Below, in pieces: positions 1-9,246 of a DNA stretch of 36,998 bases. Under the pieces are notes generated by a model. That model was not told where the DNA came from, searched no databases, and saw only the letters and a program-made list of their open reading frames with translations. Location: assembly GCA_001000545.1 (NCBI GenBank), contig LCOC01000002.1:1-36998 (forward strand). The letters run 5' to 3'. Positions within the stretch are counted from its first letter, which is position 1, and the number at the start of each line of letters is the position of its first letter. The DNA is from Parcubacteria group bacterium GW2011_GWA2_47_21 (GTDB lineage Bacteria > Patescibacteriota > Minisyncoccia > Phycocordibacterales > DSPV01). Made by a program: the position numbers and the translations under genes.

Positions 1-217
1 TGTCTTCCTCTCTACAAAGACCGCAAGATACCCGCTCCCTTTCCGCCCCGACACGATGAAGTCCGCCTCCCAATCTCCGAAAAACCTCCTTTTCTCAACC
101 TGTTTCGGTCGTTTGTCTATGAACGTCCGATTCGTAATGCCCGACGAAGCATGTGCCTCGTCTTGTTTCGTTTGCTTGCCGTAGCGCAGGTACTGCTCCA
201 GCTTTCTTCCGTAGATT
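1..217 (-). mobile_element. IS30-family transposase fragment, runs off the left edge
   Basis: Minus-strand translation of about 217..1 reads KIYGRKLEQYLRYGKQTKQDEAHASSGITNRTFIDKRPKQVEKRRFFGDWEADFIVSGRKGSGYLAVFVERKT, with IS30-like RP..V..R..FGDWE.D and VERKT motifs. The N-terminal HTH part of the family is not recognisable upstream. Confidence 0.75.
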
Positions 218-418
218 TTGGTTGGAGTAGTCGCCGGTAGCTTTGATTTCCCTGTAAGCCAAACAATTGAGCGGCTTATAGAGGAGGGGCTGTCTAAACT
301 GTCGCGCAAAGGAAAACTACTGACCTCCGCAGAGCGAGTGAAGATGGTTCGCGGGGCGTTAGAAACGAAAGGATTAACTCTAGTCCAAGTGGAAACTGTT
401 TTTATCCCTCTGATGTAA
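218..418 (+). CDS. short hypothetical ORF (TTG start), possibly the 3' end of a gene truncated at the IS30 junction
   Basis: Open frame ending 25 nt before a strong + strand terminator; no recognisable family. Confidence 0.3.
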   Translation: MVGVVAGSFDFPVSQTIERLIEEGLSKLSRKGKLLTSAERVKMVRGALETKGLTLVQVETVFIPLM

Positions 419-442
419 CCCCGAAGCAAGTTATTTACAGAG

Positions 443-466
443 CCGAGTGTCCGCACTCGGTTTTTT
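443..466 (+). terminator. rho-independent terminator
   Basis: CCGAGTG-TCCG-CACTCGG followed by TTTTTT. Confidence 0.85.
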
Positions 467-494
467 GTTGACAAATGACAAGCGAGGTGAAAAG

Positions 495-731
495 ATGCAC
501 GCCGGACCAAGCACAACAATGACAACCGCCAACCAAGCACGACACAACGAATGCGCGCGACTAACTAGAGCGATAGCTAAAACAAAAGATGCGCTTCGGA
601 GAAAAGAGCTGCAAGGCGAACTATCTGATGTTCAAAGAATGTGCCGGCACACTAGCGCGAGAAAATGCCTCGGGCAACTGACGGAACCCTGTCCCATTTG
701 CTTTCGTCCCAAAGAACCCGAATTCAAATGA
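495..731 (+). CDS. small hypothetical protein with a Cys-rich C-terminus (CRH...C...CPIC)
   Basis: ATG at 495 preceded by AGGTG; MHAGPSTTMTTANQARHNECARLTRAIAKTKDALRRKELQGELSDVQRMCRHTSARKCLGQLTEPCPICFRPKEPEFK. Confidence 0.5.
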   Translation: MHAGPSTTMTTANQARHNECARLTRAIAKTKDALRRKELQGELSDVQRMCRHTSARKCLGQLTEPCPICFRPKEPEFK

Positions 732-925
732 AAACAACAACTGACATGCCGATTGACCCCCGGCAATTGGAATTCCGGCTCGTCTCGCCGCCCAAACCGA
801 AACAAATGGAAATGTTTAAACCGCCGGTGTTGCCAGAACCAAACGAACGCTGGTATTTTGCTCCGCGAGCCAAAGGCCGGGGGAAAGTTCAATTGCCGCC
901 CAAACGCTATGTCAACGAGCGTTAA
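728..925 (+). CDS. small hypothetical protein, ATGA-overlapped with the preceding ORF
   Basis: ATG 728 overlaps the upstream TGA stop; MKTTTDMPIDPRQLEFRLVSPPKPKQMEMFKPPVLPEPNERWYFAPRAKGRGKVQLPPKRYVNER; terminator immediately downstream. Confidence 0.5.
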   Translation: MKTTTDMPIDPRQLEFRLVSPPKPKQMEMFKPPVLPEPNERWYFAPRAKGRGKVQLPPKRYVNER

Positions 926-931
926 CAACCA

Positions 932-957
932 AAAACGGACACGCCGTCCGTTTTTTT
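932..957 (+). terminator. rho-independent terminator
   Basis: ACGGAC-ACGCC-GTCCGT with a following T7 run. Confidence 0.85.
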
Positions 958-995
958 ATTTCGACGGGCGAGGGGAAAAAGTCATCTTTTTCATT

Positions 996-3575
996 TTAAT
1001 TTTTAGTTTTCTTCAGTGTTTTCTTCAAATACTCTCCGGTATGCGTTTCGGCCGTGGCAATCTGCTCCGGCGTTCCCTTGGCAACCACTTGTCCTCCTCC
1101 GTCTCCCCCTTCCGGCCCGAAGTCAATGACATAATCGGCGGACTTGATGATATCCATATTATGCTCAATCACAACCACGGTATTTCCCCTATCCGCCAGT
1201 TTTTGAAGAATTTCAATAAGTTTTTTGACGTCTTCGTAATGTAATCCTATAGACGGTTCGTCTAAAAGATAAATGGTTTTTTCCAGATGCGCCCGGTAAA
1301 GCTCGGAAGAAATTTTTACCCGCTGAGCTTCCCCGCCAGAAAGCGTCGTGGCCGATTGACCAAGTTCTAAATATCCAAGTCCGACTTCCTCCAAGGTCTT
1401 TAGCCGGTCATAAATGGCCGGTATATCCTCAAAAAATTTTACGGCTTCTTCCACCGTCATATGCAAAACCTCGTCAACATTTTTCTTTTTAAACCTGACT
1501 TCAAGCGTCTCCTTCATAAAACGCTTGCCTTGGCAAATATCGCAAGTTACATAGACCGTCGGCAAGAAATGCATTTCCACGGCAATCTCGCCGTTTCCCG
1601 CGCAGGCCTCACATCGGCCCCCTGACACATTGAAAGAAAAACGGCCGGGACCGAAGCCCTTAAAGCGCGCCTCTTCCGTCGTCGCAAACATTTCTCTAAT
1701 GAAAGTCCAAGCGCCGGTATAAGTCGCCGGATTGGAGCGGGGCGTCCGGCCTATCGGACTTTGGTCAATTAAAATGGAGCGGCCCAAATATTCGCTGCCG
1801 GCAAATGACTTACAGTTGAAAATTTCGGCGCTCCGGTATCGCCGGTCAAACCGCGCCGCCAAATTTTTGTGAATTATTTCGTAAAGAAAAGTGGACTTGC
1901 CGGAACCGGAAACGCCGGTAACCGCAATCAGTTTCCCCAGCGGCAAATCAACATTGAGATTTTTGATGTTGAATAAATTCCCTCCGCGGATTTTAAGCGC
2001 GCCCTTGTTAGTGTCGCGCCGTTTTTTAGGTGTTTCAATATCTTTGTCGCCGCGGAGATATTCCAAGGTCAGCGATTTTGATTCGTTTTTTTTGGCGGTA
2101 ATGAGTTTCTCCAAATCCCCGGCCACTACCACCCTGCCGCCGTGAATGCCGGCGCCCGGCCCGATGTCCACGATAAAATCGCTTGAAAAAATCGTGTCTT
2201 CATCGTGTTCAACCACAATAATGGTATTGCCGCTGTCGCGAAGTTTGGTCAAGGTCTTCACTAATCGGGCATTGTCTCTGGCGTGAAGGCCGATGGTCGG
2301 CTCGTCCAAAACATAAAGCGCACCGACCAGACCGGAACCAAGCTGGCTGGCAAGGCGAATCCGCTGGGCTTCGCCGCCGGAGAGAGTGTGGGCGCGCCGG
2401 TCTAAAGTCAGATATTCTATTCCCACATCTTTCATAAATCGCAGCCGGTCGGCAATTTCCCGAAGCACCACCGTGGCGATTTCCCTTTCTTTCGCCGTTA
2501 ATTCCAAACCCTCAAAAAAATTCCAGGCGGCCTCAACGGAAAAAGCGCTAACCTCCACAATATTTTTACCGCCAATTAACACGTGAAGCGCTTCTGGACG
2601 AAGCCGAGCGCCCTGGCAAACCGAGCAGGGAACATCGCCGAAGAAATGCTTGGTGCCAAGCCCGTTGCAAGCGCTGCAAGCGCCGTAAGGAGAATTGAAA
2701 GAGAAAAGGCGCGGTTCAACTTCCGGATAAGCGAAACCGTCGTAAGGGCACATAAATTTCGCCGAAATCAGCCGTTCGCCTGAAGGCGAAACCACTTTAA
2801 TAAGCCCGCCGGACTCGTGAAGAGCTCTTTCTATCGCTTCAGTCAATCGCTCCATCACCCCCTTGTCCCTCCTTGACAGTTCGGTGGTAAAAAATTCGTC
2901 AGCTAAAACATCTATGCTGTGCTTTTTGTTTTTGTCTAGAATAATCCGTTCGCGAAGCTGTTTCGCCGCCCCGTCCAAAAGAATTTCTTTATAGCCCTTG
3001 CCGAGCAAATCGTAGAGCAGTTGATAATACTCGCCTTTCCGTCCGACCACCACCGGCGCAAAAATTTTTATTTTCCCGCCGTCCACCGCGACGCCAAGCA
3101 CTTTCTTTTTCCCGCTCGCGTCTTCCGAACTACGAATGGAATCCAAAATCGTCGCGGTGATTTCTTCGTTGGAGAGTTTTTTTATCGGTCTATTGCAAGT
3201 CAGGCAATGAGGGGCGCCGACTCTGGCAAAAAGCACTCTAAGATAATCGTAAATTTCGGTGGTGGTGGCGACGGTGGAACGCGGATTGTTGGAGCGGGAT
3301 TTTTGGTCAATGGAAATGGCCGGCGAGAGGCCGATGATTTCATCCACATCCGGCTTTTGCATCTGGCGTAGGAATTGCCTGGCGTAAGCCGACAATGATT
3401 CTACATAACGCCTTTGGCCTTCGGCGAAAATGGTGTCAAAGGCAAGCGACGACTTCCCCGAACCGGAAAGCCCCGTGAACACAATGAGCTTGTTGCGGGG
3501 CAACTCTACCGTGATGTTTTTCAGATTGTGAGTGCGAGCGCCTTTAACTATTATGGTTTCTAGTGGATTACTCAT
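996..3575 (-). CDS. uvrA: excinuclease ABC subunit A
   Basis: 859 aa; [35 protein letters not shown], duplicated ABC signatures LSGGEAQR, Zn-finger cysteines. Confidence 0.98.
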   Translation of the reverse strand: MSNPLETIIVKGARTHNLKNITVELPRNKLIVFTGLSGSGKSSLAFDTIFAEGQRRYVESLSAYARQFLRQMQKPDVDEIIGLSPAISIDQKSRSNNPRSTVATTTEIYDYLRVLFARVGAPHCLTCNRPIKKLSNEEITATILDSIRSSEDASGKKKVLGVAVDGGKIKIFAPVVVGRKGEYYQLLYDLLGKGYKEILLDGAAKQLRERIILDKNKKHSIDVLADEFFTTELSRRDKGVMERLTEAIERALHESGGLIKVVSPSGERLISAKFMCPYDGFAYPEVEPRLFSFNSPYGACSACNGLGTKHFFGDVPCSVCQGARLRPEALHVLIGGKNIVEVSAFSVEAAWNFFEGLELTAKEREIATVVLREIADRLRFMKDVGIEYLTLDRRAHTLSGGEAQRIRLASQLGSGLVGALYVLDEPTIGLHARDNARLVKTLTKLRDSGNTIIVVEHDEDTIFSSDFIVDIGPGAGIHGGRVVVAGDLEKLITAKKNESKSLTLEYLRGDKDIETPKKRRDTNKGALKIRGGNLFNIKNLNVDLPLGKLIAVTGVSGSGKSTFLYEIIHKNLAARFDRRYRSAEIFNCKSFAGSEYLGRSILIDQSPIGRTPRSNPATYTGAWTFIREMFATTEEARFKGFGPGRFSFNVSGGRCEACAGNGEIAVEMHFLPTVYVTCDICQGKRFMKETLEVRFKKKNVDEVLHMTVEEAVKFFEDIPAIYDRLKTLEEVGLGYLELGQSATTLSGGEAQRVKISSELYRAHLEKTIYLLDEPSIGLHYEDVKKLIEILQKLADRGNTVVVIEHNMDIIKSADYVIDFGPEGGDGGGQVVAKGTPEQIATAETHTGEYLKKTLKKTKN

Positions 3576-3584
3576 AGAGATAAA

Positions 3585-3690
3585 AATTAAAAGTGTAAAA
3601 CCAAAACCGCAAAATTAAAATTTAAAAGATAAAAGACAAAGTCCTTTTTGTTTTGAGTTTTAGTTTTCAGTTTCGCACTTTTAATTTCAC
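3585..3690. repeat. AT-rich intergenic inverted-repeat element (GCGAAAA/CTAAAA family)
   Basis: A-rich left half (aaaattaaaagtgtaaaaccaaaaccgcaaaattaaaa) and T-rich right half (tttttgttttgagttttagttttcagtttcgcacttttaattt) are imperfect reverse complements. Confidence 0.6.
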
Positions 3691-3757
3691 AAAGCGAAGC
3701 TCCCCAGAGTGTGACTCTAGGGTGTACCACCGGCGGTTCCCAGTATAACAGAGCTTC

Positions 3758-4171
3758 CTATGATGACAAAACTTTGGCCGCTTCGGCCACAATTTCATCC
3801 AAACCGGCGGTGGCCTTGATGAGATATTTAGTGGCGCCAAGCCGCATACCTCTTTCCAAATCGGCTTTTTGGCCGAGATTGGACAAAACAATCACCGGAA
3901 TATTTTTGGTCGTCTCGCCGCTTCTGATGCTCTTCAATAGGTCAAAACCGCTTACCCCGGGCAACAGGAGGTCAAGCAAAATCAAATCCGGCTTTACCGT
4001 CTCTAAAACTGCAAACGCCTCCTCGCCGTTTTTGGCATGATGAAGCTCGCATCCTTCGGTGGAAAGCCGCTCGGCGATGAGAGAACTTAGAAAATTATCA
4101 TCTTCAACCCAAAGAATTTTCTTGCCCGAAAGGATGGGGTTAGGAACTTTTTGTTTGTTTGGCTCGTCCAT
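3758..4171 (-). CDS. response regulator receiver-domain protein (CheY-like)
   Basis: KILWVEDDNFLSSLIAERL...DLILLDLLLPGVSGFDLLKSIR...PVIVLSNLG...GATKYLIKA. Confidence 0.92.
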   Translation of the reverse strand: MDEPNKQKVPNPILSGKKILWVEDDNFLSSLIAERLSTEGCELHHAKNGEEAFAVLETVKPDLILLDLLLPGVSGFDLLKSIRSGETTKNIPVIVLSNLGQKADLERGMRLGATKYLIKATAGLDEIVAEAAKVLSS

Positions 4172-4183
4172 AAAAGTGGGTAC

Positions 4184-4224
4184 TAGGAAGTAGGAAGTAG
4201 GAAGTAGGAAGTAGGAAGTAGGAA
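4184..4224. repeat. 7-bp tandem repeat (TAGGAAG)
   Basis: Five perfect TAGGAAG units plus a partial unit. Confidence 0.95.
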
Positions 4225-4354
4225 TTTTGAAAATTTGTTACTAAAAGTCGCTCAAGTCGGGTTACTAATGAATACATTCTAGCATACTTACGAATTTCAC
4301 AAGCGCATTTGTCCACATAAAGAATTGAATATGATATAGGTCCTTGCGGCAAAC

Positions 4355-4396
4355 CTGCCTGCCCTGTCTGCGTCTGGACGCACAGGCAGGCAGGAA
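4355..4396. repeat. GC-rich dispersed palindrome (CCTGCC...GGCAGG)
   Basis: cctgcctgccctgtctgcgtctggacgcacaggcaggcagg, inner TGCGTC/GACGCA; shares GGCAGGAACCACGCGGGG with the element at 9166. Confidence 0.7.
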
Positions 4397-4502
4397 CCAC
4401 GCGGGGGTCCTGACCTAATTTGCGTCACTCGCTCGGTAATAAAAAAGATGACTTCTTCCCCTCGCTCGCTAGGAAATAAAGACCACCGCAGATATTGGAG
4501 CT

Positions 4503-5087
4503 CTAAGCCGCAATCGGAAATTTTTCGTATTCGGGAAGGAGGCCCCTCTTATAAAAAAGCCGTGAGAACGCTTCGGCCTCTAGTTTAGCGTCTGCCAAGC
4601 CGTTGTGTTTACCCTCCCTTGGGCGCAAACCGACATATTTCAGAATTCTGTCTAAATTCAAGGCCGAATGACCTTTATCTTCGGGTGGTCTGATGCCGTG
4701 TTCTATCATATGAGAATAGCATACCGAGTGAAGGTCAATGGTGCGGTGGGCAAACTTCCAGTCCAAATGATAGCGGTGGGCGGTGGCTTGCAAGAAATCC
4801 CTGTCAAAAGCCGGATTCTGGCCGGCAATGGTCCTCTCCTTCGCTTCATTTGCCCAACGCAAAAAACTTTCAATCACCTCCCTGTCAGTTTTCTTTTTTG
4901 AGTCGGTAATCTCTTCGTTGGTGAAGCCGTTGATTTTAAGGGATTCTTTATCAACGTGAGCGCCGTCAAAAATGCGGCACTCTTCATAGAAGAGCCGCCC
5001 GGGATTTGAAAAATCAACCGCCCCCACCGAAAGGAGCGAGTGGCGAACTGGCGTTATACCGCTGGTTTCTACGTCAACAATAATCAT
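4503..5087 (-). CDS. DnaQ-like (DEDD) 3'-5' exonuclease
   Basis: MIIVDVETSGITPVRHSLLSVGAV...GQNPAFDRDFL...HNGLADAKLEAEAF. Confidence 0.85.
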   Translation of the reverse strand: MIIVDVETSGITPVRHSLLSVGAVDFSNPGRLFYEECRIFDGAHVDKESLKINGFTNEEITDSKKKTDREVIESFLRWANEAKERTIAGQNPAFDRDFLQATAHRYHLDWKFAHRTIDLHSVCYSHMIEHGIRPPEDKGHSALNLDRILKYVGLRPREGKHNGLADAKLEAEAFSRLFYKRGLLPEYEKFPIAA

Positions 5088-5107
5088 ACTTATATAATAC
5101 TAATGCT

Positions 5108-5157
5108 ACGAATAACAGGCAATGCGAATGCCACGAATAACAGGCAATGCGAATGCC
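5108..5157. repeat. 25-bp direct tandem duplication
   Basis: ACGAATAACAGGCAATGCGAATGCC occurs twice back to back (5108-5132, 5133-5157), followed by partial ACGAAT. Confidence 0.95.
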
Positions 5158-5229
5158 ACGAATTATTCGCATGAGCGGCATTGGTAGAGCCGCAATCCCC
5201 CATCTCCTTGGAAAAGTGGGGGATGACAC

Positions 5230-5257
5230 AAAAAAGGCCGCCGATAGTTCGGGGGCC
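5230..5257 (-). terminator. rho-independent terminator (minus strand)
   Basis: Reverse complement GGCC-C-CCGA-ACTA-TCGG-C-GGCC-TTTTTT. Confidence 0.75.
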
Positions 5258-5282
5258 TGTGTTATCCATGTATCCTAGCATC

Positions 5283-5492
5283 CTATTGTCGTATCCCCTT
5301 TCTTGCGAGGAACTCGCGCCTCTTACCGACATCCGTGTTGATCGGCGCTTCCGCATAGTATGTTCCTTGATAGCGACACCCTTCACGAGTGCACCTCATG
5401 ATAAAGATGTTGCTATCGCTTGGTCCGCCGCAGTATTCCATCGGCGTCCCGCATTGTGGGCACTTCATTTCAGGAATCTCGGACATGGCCAC
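5283..5492 (-). CDS. small zinc-ribbon-like hypothetical protein
   Basis: 69 aa with CPQCG...CTREGC; directly downstream of pyrF and followed by a terminator. Confidence 0.6.
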   Translation of the reverse strand: MAMSEIPEMKCPQCGTPMEYCGGPSDSNIFIMRCTREGCRYQGTYYAEAPINTDVGKRREFLARKGIRQ

Positions 5493-5499
5493 TTCCTTT

Positions 5500-6357
5500 C
5501 TATCGGTACTGGTTGATGAAGTCGCGAAGTTTCTCCGTCTCGCGACGAGCCGCTTCCGCGAAGTCCGCGCCTTTCGAGGCGAAGATGATGCTACGCGAAG
5601 AGTTGATGATCATGCCATATCCGCGACTGTCCTTGCCCGCCGAAACGGTCTTCTCCACATCGCCACCTTGCGCGCCGATACCCGGAATGAGTATCGGCAT
5701 ATCACCGACGAGTCCGCGGATTTCGCGGAGTTCATCGGGATATGTTGCGCCGACGACGAGCGCGCAGTTGCCGTTCTTGTTCCACTCGCTTGCGACACGA
5801 CGCGCGACTACGCGGTAAAGCGGTCCTTGTCCGAGCACGATCAAGTCCTGAAACTCACCCGCGCCCGGATTGGATGTGCGGCAGAGCACGAAAATGCCTT
5901 TCTCTTTTCGTTCCAGAAACGGTTGGAACGATTCTCTTCCCGTATATGGATTAACGGTAACCGCATCTGCCTTCAAATAATCAAACGCGTCCCCGGCATA
6001 TTTTACATTTGAGTTAGCGTTGTCGCCGTATTTTGCGTCCAAAATTATAGGGACATTCGGTGCAACCTCATTGATATACGTGATGGTCTCACGAAGTGGA
6101 ATCCAACCCTTATTTTGACCGTAGAATGCCAGATTGAATTTGTAGGCACACACGAGGTCTTTTGTCACTTTCACGATTGCGCGGTTGAAAGTTTGAATAT
6201 GGCTTGCAATCGACGCACCCAGGAAACTACCGTCACCATCGGTCAATCTCTGGCTAGCTTCCGGAATTTTTTCAAAATCACTATCCAATCCCACGCAGAC
6301 GAAGTTACCGCGAGACCATTGGGCTTCCAGCATTTGTCGGAAGTTTCTGTTATTCAT
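5500..6357 (-). CDS. pyrF: orotidine 5'-phosphate decarboxylase (class 2)
   Basis: FVCVGLDSDFEKIP...IILDAKYGDNANSN...AVTVNPYTGRES...LIPGIGAQGG; start placed at MNNRNFRQ within the longer ORF. Confidence 0.95.
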   Translation of the reverse strand: MNNRNFRQMLEAQWSRGNFVCVGLDSDFEKIPEASQRLTDGDGSFLGASIASHIQTFNRAIVKVTKDLVCAYKFNLAFYGQNKGWIPLRETITYINEVAPNVPIILDAKYGDNANSNVKYAGDAFDYLKADAVTVNPYTGRESFQPFLERKEKGIFVLCRTSNPGAGEFQDLIVLGQGPLYRVVARRVASEWNKNGNCALVVGATYPDELREIRGLVGDMPILIPGIGAQGGDVEKTVSAGKDSRGYGMIINSSRSIIFASKGADFAEAARRETEKLRDFINQYR

Positions 6358-6572
6358 AAGGATATGTTTCAAAGGGCGAGCGTGCGCTATGCACACCCAA
6401 TTTACCAAGACCCGCTTGGCAAAATTTCCATTTCCCACTCTACCCGATAGGCAACACGAAATCAACCGAAAACATGGACTCACAAAGTGCGATATTTATC
6501 GGATTTGTCTCTGTCTACCCACACTTAATACTAAATACTTTATACCAAATACTTACTGGGATGTCCATTCAG

Positions 6573-6592
6573 CCCCGCCCCTTGGGGCGGGG
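6573..6592. terminator. GC-rich hairpin downstream of the 6597-7043 ORF, possible terminator
   Basis: CCCCGCCCC-TT-GGGGCGGGG perfect 9-bp stem; a T-rich stretch lies only on the + side. Confidence 0.5.
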
Positions 6593-6596
6593 TTCT

Positions 6597-7043
6597 TTAC
6601 TTCAGTCCCTTGCAATTCGCCGCCGGCATATAACCTTTGGCGCGAGCGGCCTCGGCAGAATCAAAATAAATTTTGTTTTGCTCGCTTATTTGTTTGGCGC
6701 CGGCGCACCACGGAAAGTGATATTTGCTGCCGTTTTTGGAAGCGACCACTTGGCCGCCGGAATTTGTCACTGACGGCAGAACAGATTTTTTTTCCGCGCG
6801 CGTTTCCCGCTCCCCCTCCAAAGCGCCCGAAACAGCAACAGCGCTGGCCGGTAAAACGAAGGGCTCTTTTATCAAAATTCCCCGCCCCTTTTTATAAGAA
6901 TCCAATACCGAAAGCCGGCCAAGGCCAAATGACGCAAAACAGGCCAAAATTATCAAAATCACGGAAGCGTTTCTTGGCTCCACGAACTTTCTGCCCAAAT
7001 CCTTGATTTTTCCCAGAAGTTCCGTTACACTATGTCCCATCAT
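6597..7043 (-). CDS. membrane-anchored protein with an Ada-type/nuclease-C-terminal-like metal-binding module
   Basis: TM segment [19 protein letters not shown]-terminal [46 protein letters not shown]. Confidence 0.7.
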   Translation of the reverse strand: MMGHSVTELLGKIKDLGRKFVEPRNASVILIILACFASFGLGRLSVLDSYKKGRGILIKEPFVLPASAVAVSGALEGERETRAEKKSVLPSVTNSGGQVVASKNGSKYHFPWCAGAKQISEQNKIYFDSAEAARAKGYMPAANCKGLK

Positions 7044-7087
7044 TATTTAATTATAGCAGAGGAAAATTTTTTCTAAAATCCAACACC

Positions 7088-7360
7088 ATGGCGACAAAAA
7101 AAGCCGGCGGAACGGCAAAAAACTTAAGGGACTCGCAACCCAAATATCTCGGCGTTAAACTTTACGACGGCGAAACAGCCGATGTCGGCTCTATCATCGT
7201 GAGACAGCGGGGCACGAAAATCCTGCCGGGAGACAATGTCGGCCTAGGCAAAGACCATACTCTGTTTGCGTTGAAATCGGGTAAAATAAAATACGGCAGA
7301 AAGAGAAAAGTCGGTTTCAATCGGCAAACTCTGGTGAAAAAAGTGGCGAATGTGATTTAA
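7088..7360 (+). CDS. rpmA: 50S ribosomal protein L27
   Basis: [24 protein letters not shown]...[27 protein letters not shown]. Confidence 0.98.
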   Translation: MATKKAGGTAKNLRDSQPKYLGVKLYDGETADVGSIIVRQRGTKILPGDNVGLGKDHTLFALKSGKIKYGRKRKVGFNRQTLVKKVANVI

Positions 7361-7371
7361 TCTTTTAGGAT

Positions 7372-7818
7372 TTACTCAAAAGCTTCAACTTTCAGCCGAA
7401 GCTTTAGTTTTTTGTCGCCAATCTTAATCAGCGCCTCATGAGCGCCAACTGTTTTAATGGCCTCCGAAATGTCTATAAATTCCGCGGGAATATCAGCGCC
7501 GATGCCCTCCTTTACGGCCTTGGAGATTTCCGCGGCATGAATACCGGCAAACAGATGCCCTTTGTCGCTCGCCTTGCCTTTTATGATTATCTCCGCGCCT
7601 TCCACTCCTTTAAGATTTTTGACAAGCAGGTCTTCTTGAACCTTTCTTTTCACCTCCGCTTGGGCTACGGCCTTCTTCACCCGTTCCACGGCTTGAGGCG
7701 TTGCCGGTTCGGCCATTTTTTTAGGAATAAGAAAATTTAAAGCGTGCCCATCCGCGACGTTTTTGAGCTCAAAACGCTTGCCCAAACCGCCAATATCTTT
7801 TAATAAAACAATTTTCAT
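7372..7818 (-). CDS. rplI: 50S ribosomal protein L9
   Basis: MKIVLLKDIGGLGKRFELKNVADGHALNFLIPKKMA. Confidence 0.97.
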   Translation of the reverse strand: MKIVLLKDIGGLGKRFELKNVADGHALNFLIPKKMAEPATPQAVERVKKAVAQAEVKRKVQEDLLVKNLKGVEGAEIIIKGKASDKGHLFAGIHAAEISKAVKEGIGADIPAEFIDISEAIKTVGAHEALIKIGDKKLKLRLKVEAFE

Positions 7819-7819
7819 A

Positions 7820-7911
7820 CAAAGTATTTATTGAGAATGAAAACAAATAATTAAAAAGGAAAGCGCGCATTTTGCTTTAAGTTTTAACTTTGCGTTTTTT
7901 GCTTTGCGTTC
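7820..7911. repeat. AT-rich intergenic inverted-repeat element
   Basis: aacaaataattaaaaaggaaagcgcgc ... gctttaagttttaactttgcgttttttgctttgcgttc. Confidence 0.5.
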
Positions 7912-9135
7912 TTAATTTTTGAGAATCTCCACCGCTTTTTCAAGCTGGGGGTCGCGGCCGGCTCTCACGTCTTCCGCCGTCATTTTCACCTCCACGTCCG
8001 GCGTAATGCCTTCCTCGGAAATTGACACGCCGTTCGGAGTAAACCATCTGGCAATCGTCACCTTAAGCGAAGTGTCGTCCGTCACTTTGACAAGTTCCTG
8101 AACGGACCCCTTGCCGAAGGTTTTCTCGCCGACAAGAGTGGCCCTGTTATTCTCCCTCAGAGCGCCAGCCAAAATCTCCGAAGCCGAGGCCGAACCGCCG
8201 TTTATGAGAATAGCTATTTTCACATTATCTCTAAAAATGTTGTAACCGCGGCTCCGATAAATCTTCGGGTCGCCGTTTTTACCTTGTTCATTTACCACCG
8301 TTTTGCCGGGCGGAAGGAACCAGCTGGCCATTTCAATGGCCGCTTCCATATAGCCCCCGGGATTACCGCGCAGGTCAAGAACTAATTTATCGGTGCTGGA
8401 TTCAATGAATTCGCGAAGCGCTTGGCGGAAAAGGTCGGTAGAAACGGCGGAGAAATTCTTGAGCGTCAGAACAAACACGCCATCCGGCCGCAATTCGGTC
8501 TCTATCGTGGGAATTGTAATGACATCGCGGATAATGCTGATTTCCAAGGCATTCTTCGCCCCCTCATGAAGCACGGCGAGAATCACCGTTGTGCCTTTTT
8601 TCCCCCTAATGAGTTTAACCGCGTTTTCGGTCGCCATCCCTTGCGTGGTTTTCCCGTCAATTTTTAAAATCTTGTCGCCCGCTTTAATGCCGGCGCGCTC
8701 AGCCGGATTGCCTTTAAGCGGAGCCACCACGACAATCACCCCTTCACGAGCGTCAATTTCCATGCCGACGCCGTCAAAATGGCCGCTGATATCCGCTTCA
8801 AAATTCTTTTTTTCTTCCGGCGGGAAAAAAACGGTGTAAGGGTCACCCAAGGAAACGGTGAGCCCGCCAATCGCGCCGTAAACTTTCTCCTGGTCAGTCG
8901 GAATTTGTTTGGTGGCCATATACCGGTCGTTTAAAATGTTCCAGGCCTTCCAAAAAGCGGAGAAATCAACGAACTCCGGTTGGCCGGTTTCCAAATTTTC
9001 CAGACCGACCACCTTTTTTATTTCTGGCACCCTAAAGTCCGCGCCGACCCAAAAGCCGAACAAAAAAACGGCGGCGGCAGAAACACCGCCAATTACAAAT
9101 TTATTTTTCAGAAACTGAAATTTCATTATGCTCAA
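7912..9135 (-). CDS. S41 family C-terminal processing peptidase
   Basis: PDZ (AERAGIKAGDKILKIDGK) and protease core (LVLDLRGNPGGYMEAAIEMASWFL...GGSASASEILAGALRENNRATLVGEKTFGKGSVQ); true start may be the internal MKFQF. Confidence 0.95.
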   Translation of the reverse strand: MSIMKFQFLKNKFVIGGVSAAAVFLFGFWVGADFRVPEIKKVVGLENLETGQPEFVDFSAFWKAWNILNDRYMATKQIPTDQEKVYGAIGGLTVSLGDPYTVFFPPEEKKNFEADISGHFDGVGMEIDAREGVIVVVAPLKGNPAERAGIKAGDKILKIDGKTTQGMATENAVKLIRGKKGTTVILAVLHEGAKNALEISIIRDVITIPTIETELRPDGVFVLTLKNFSAVSTDLFRQALREFIESSTDKLVLDLRGNPGGYMEAAIEMASWFLPPGKTVVNEQGKNGDPKIYRSRGYNIFRDNVKIAILINGGSASASEILAGALRENNRATLVGEKTFGKGSVQELVKVTDDTSLKVTIARWFTPNGVSISEEGITPDVEVKMTAEDVRAGRDPQLEKAVEILKN

Positions 9136-9165
9136 TTATTACAGACGCGCTATTTTTGGTCAATG

Positions 9166-9205
9166 CCGCGTGGTTCCTGCCTGCCGACAGGCAGGAACCA
9201 CGCGG
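9166..9205. repeat. perfect 18-bp palindrome with 4-nt loop
   Basis: CCGCGTGGTTCCTGCCTG-CCGA-CAGGCAGGAACCACGCGG. Confidence 0.95.
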
Positions 9206-9246
9206 GGATGATTCTGTTCTTGGCGTTTGTGTTATATAATTGACTC

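Noticed and set aside
3021-3371. 116-aa and other + ORFs inside uvrA
   Set aside because: Antisense frames of a well-supported gene.
5108-5157. Possible CRISPR repeat
   Set aside because: Only two directly abutting copies, no spacers, no cas genes; a simple tandem duplication.
5389-6012. 207-aa + ORF
   Set aside because: Antisense to the clearly identified pyrF; low-complexity frame with no domain.
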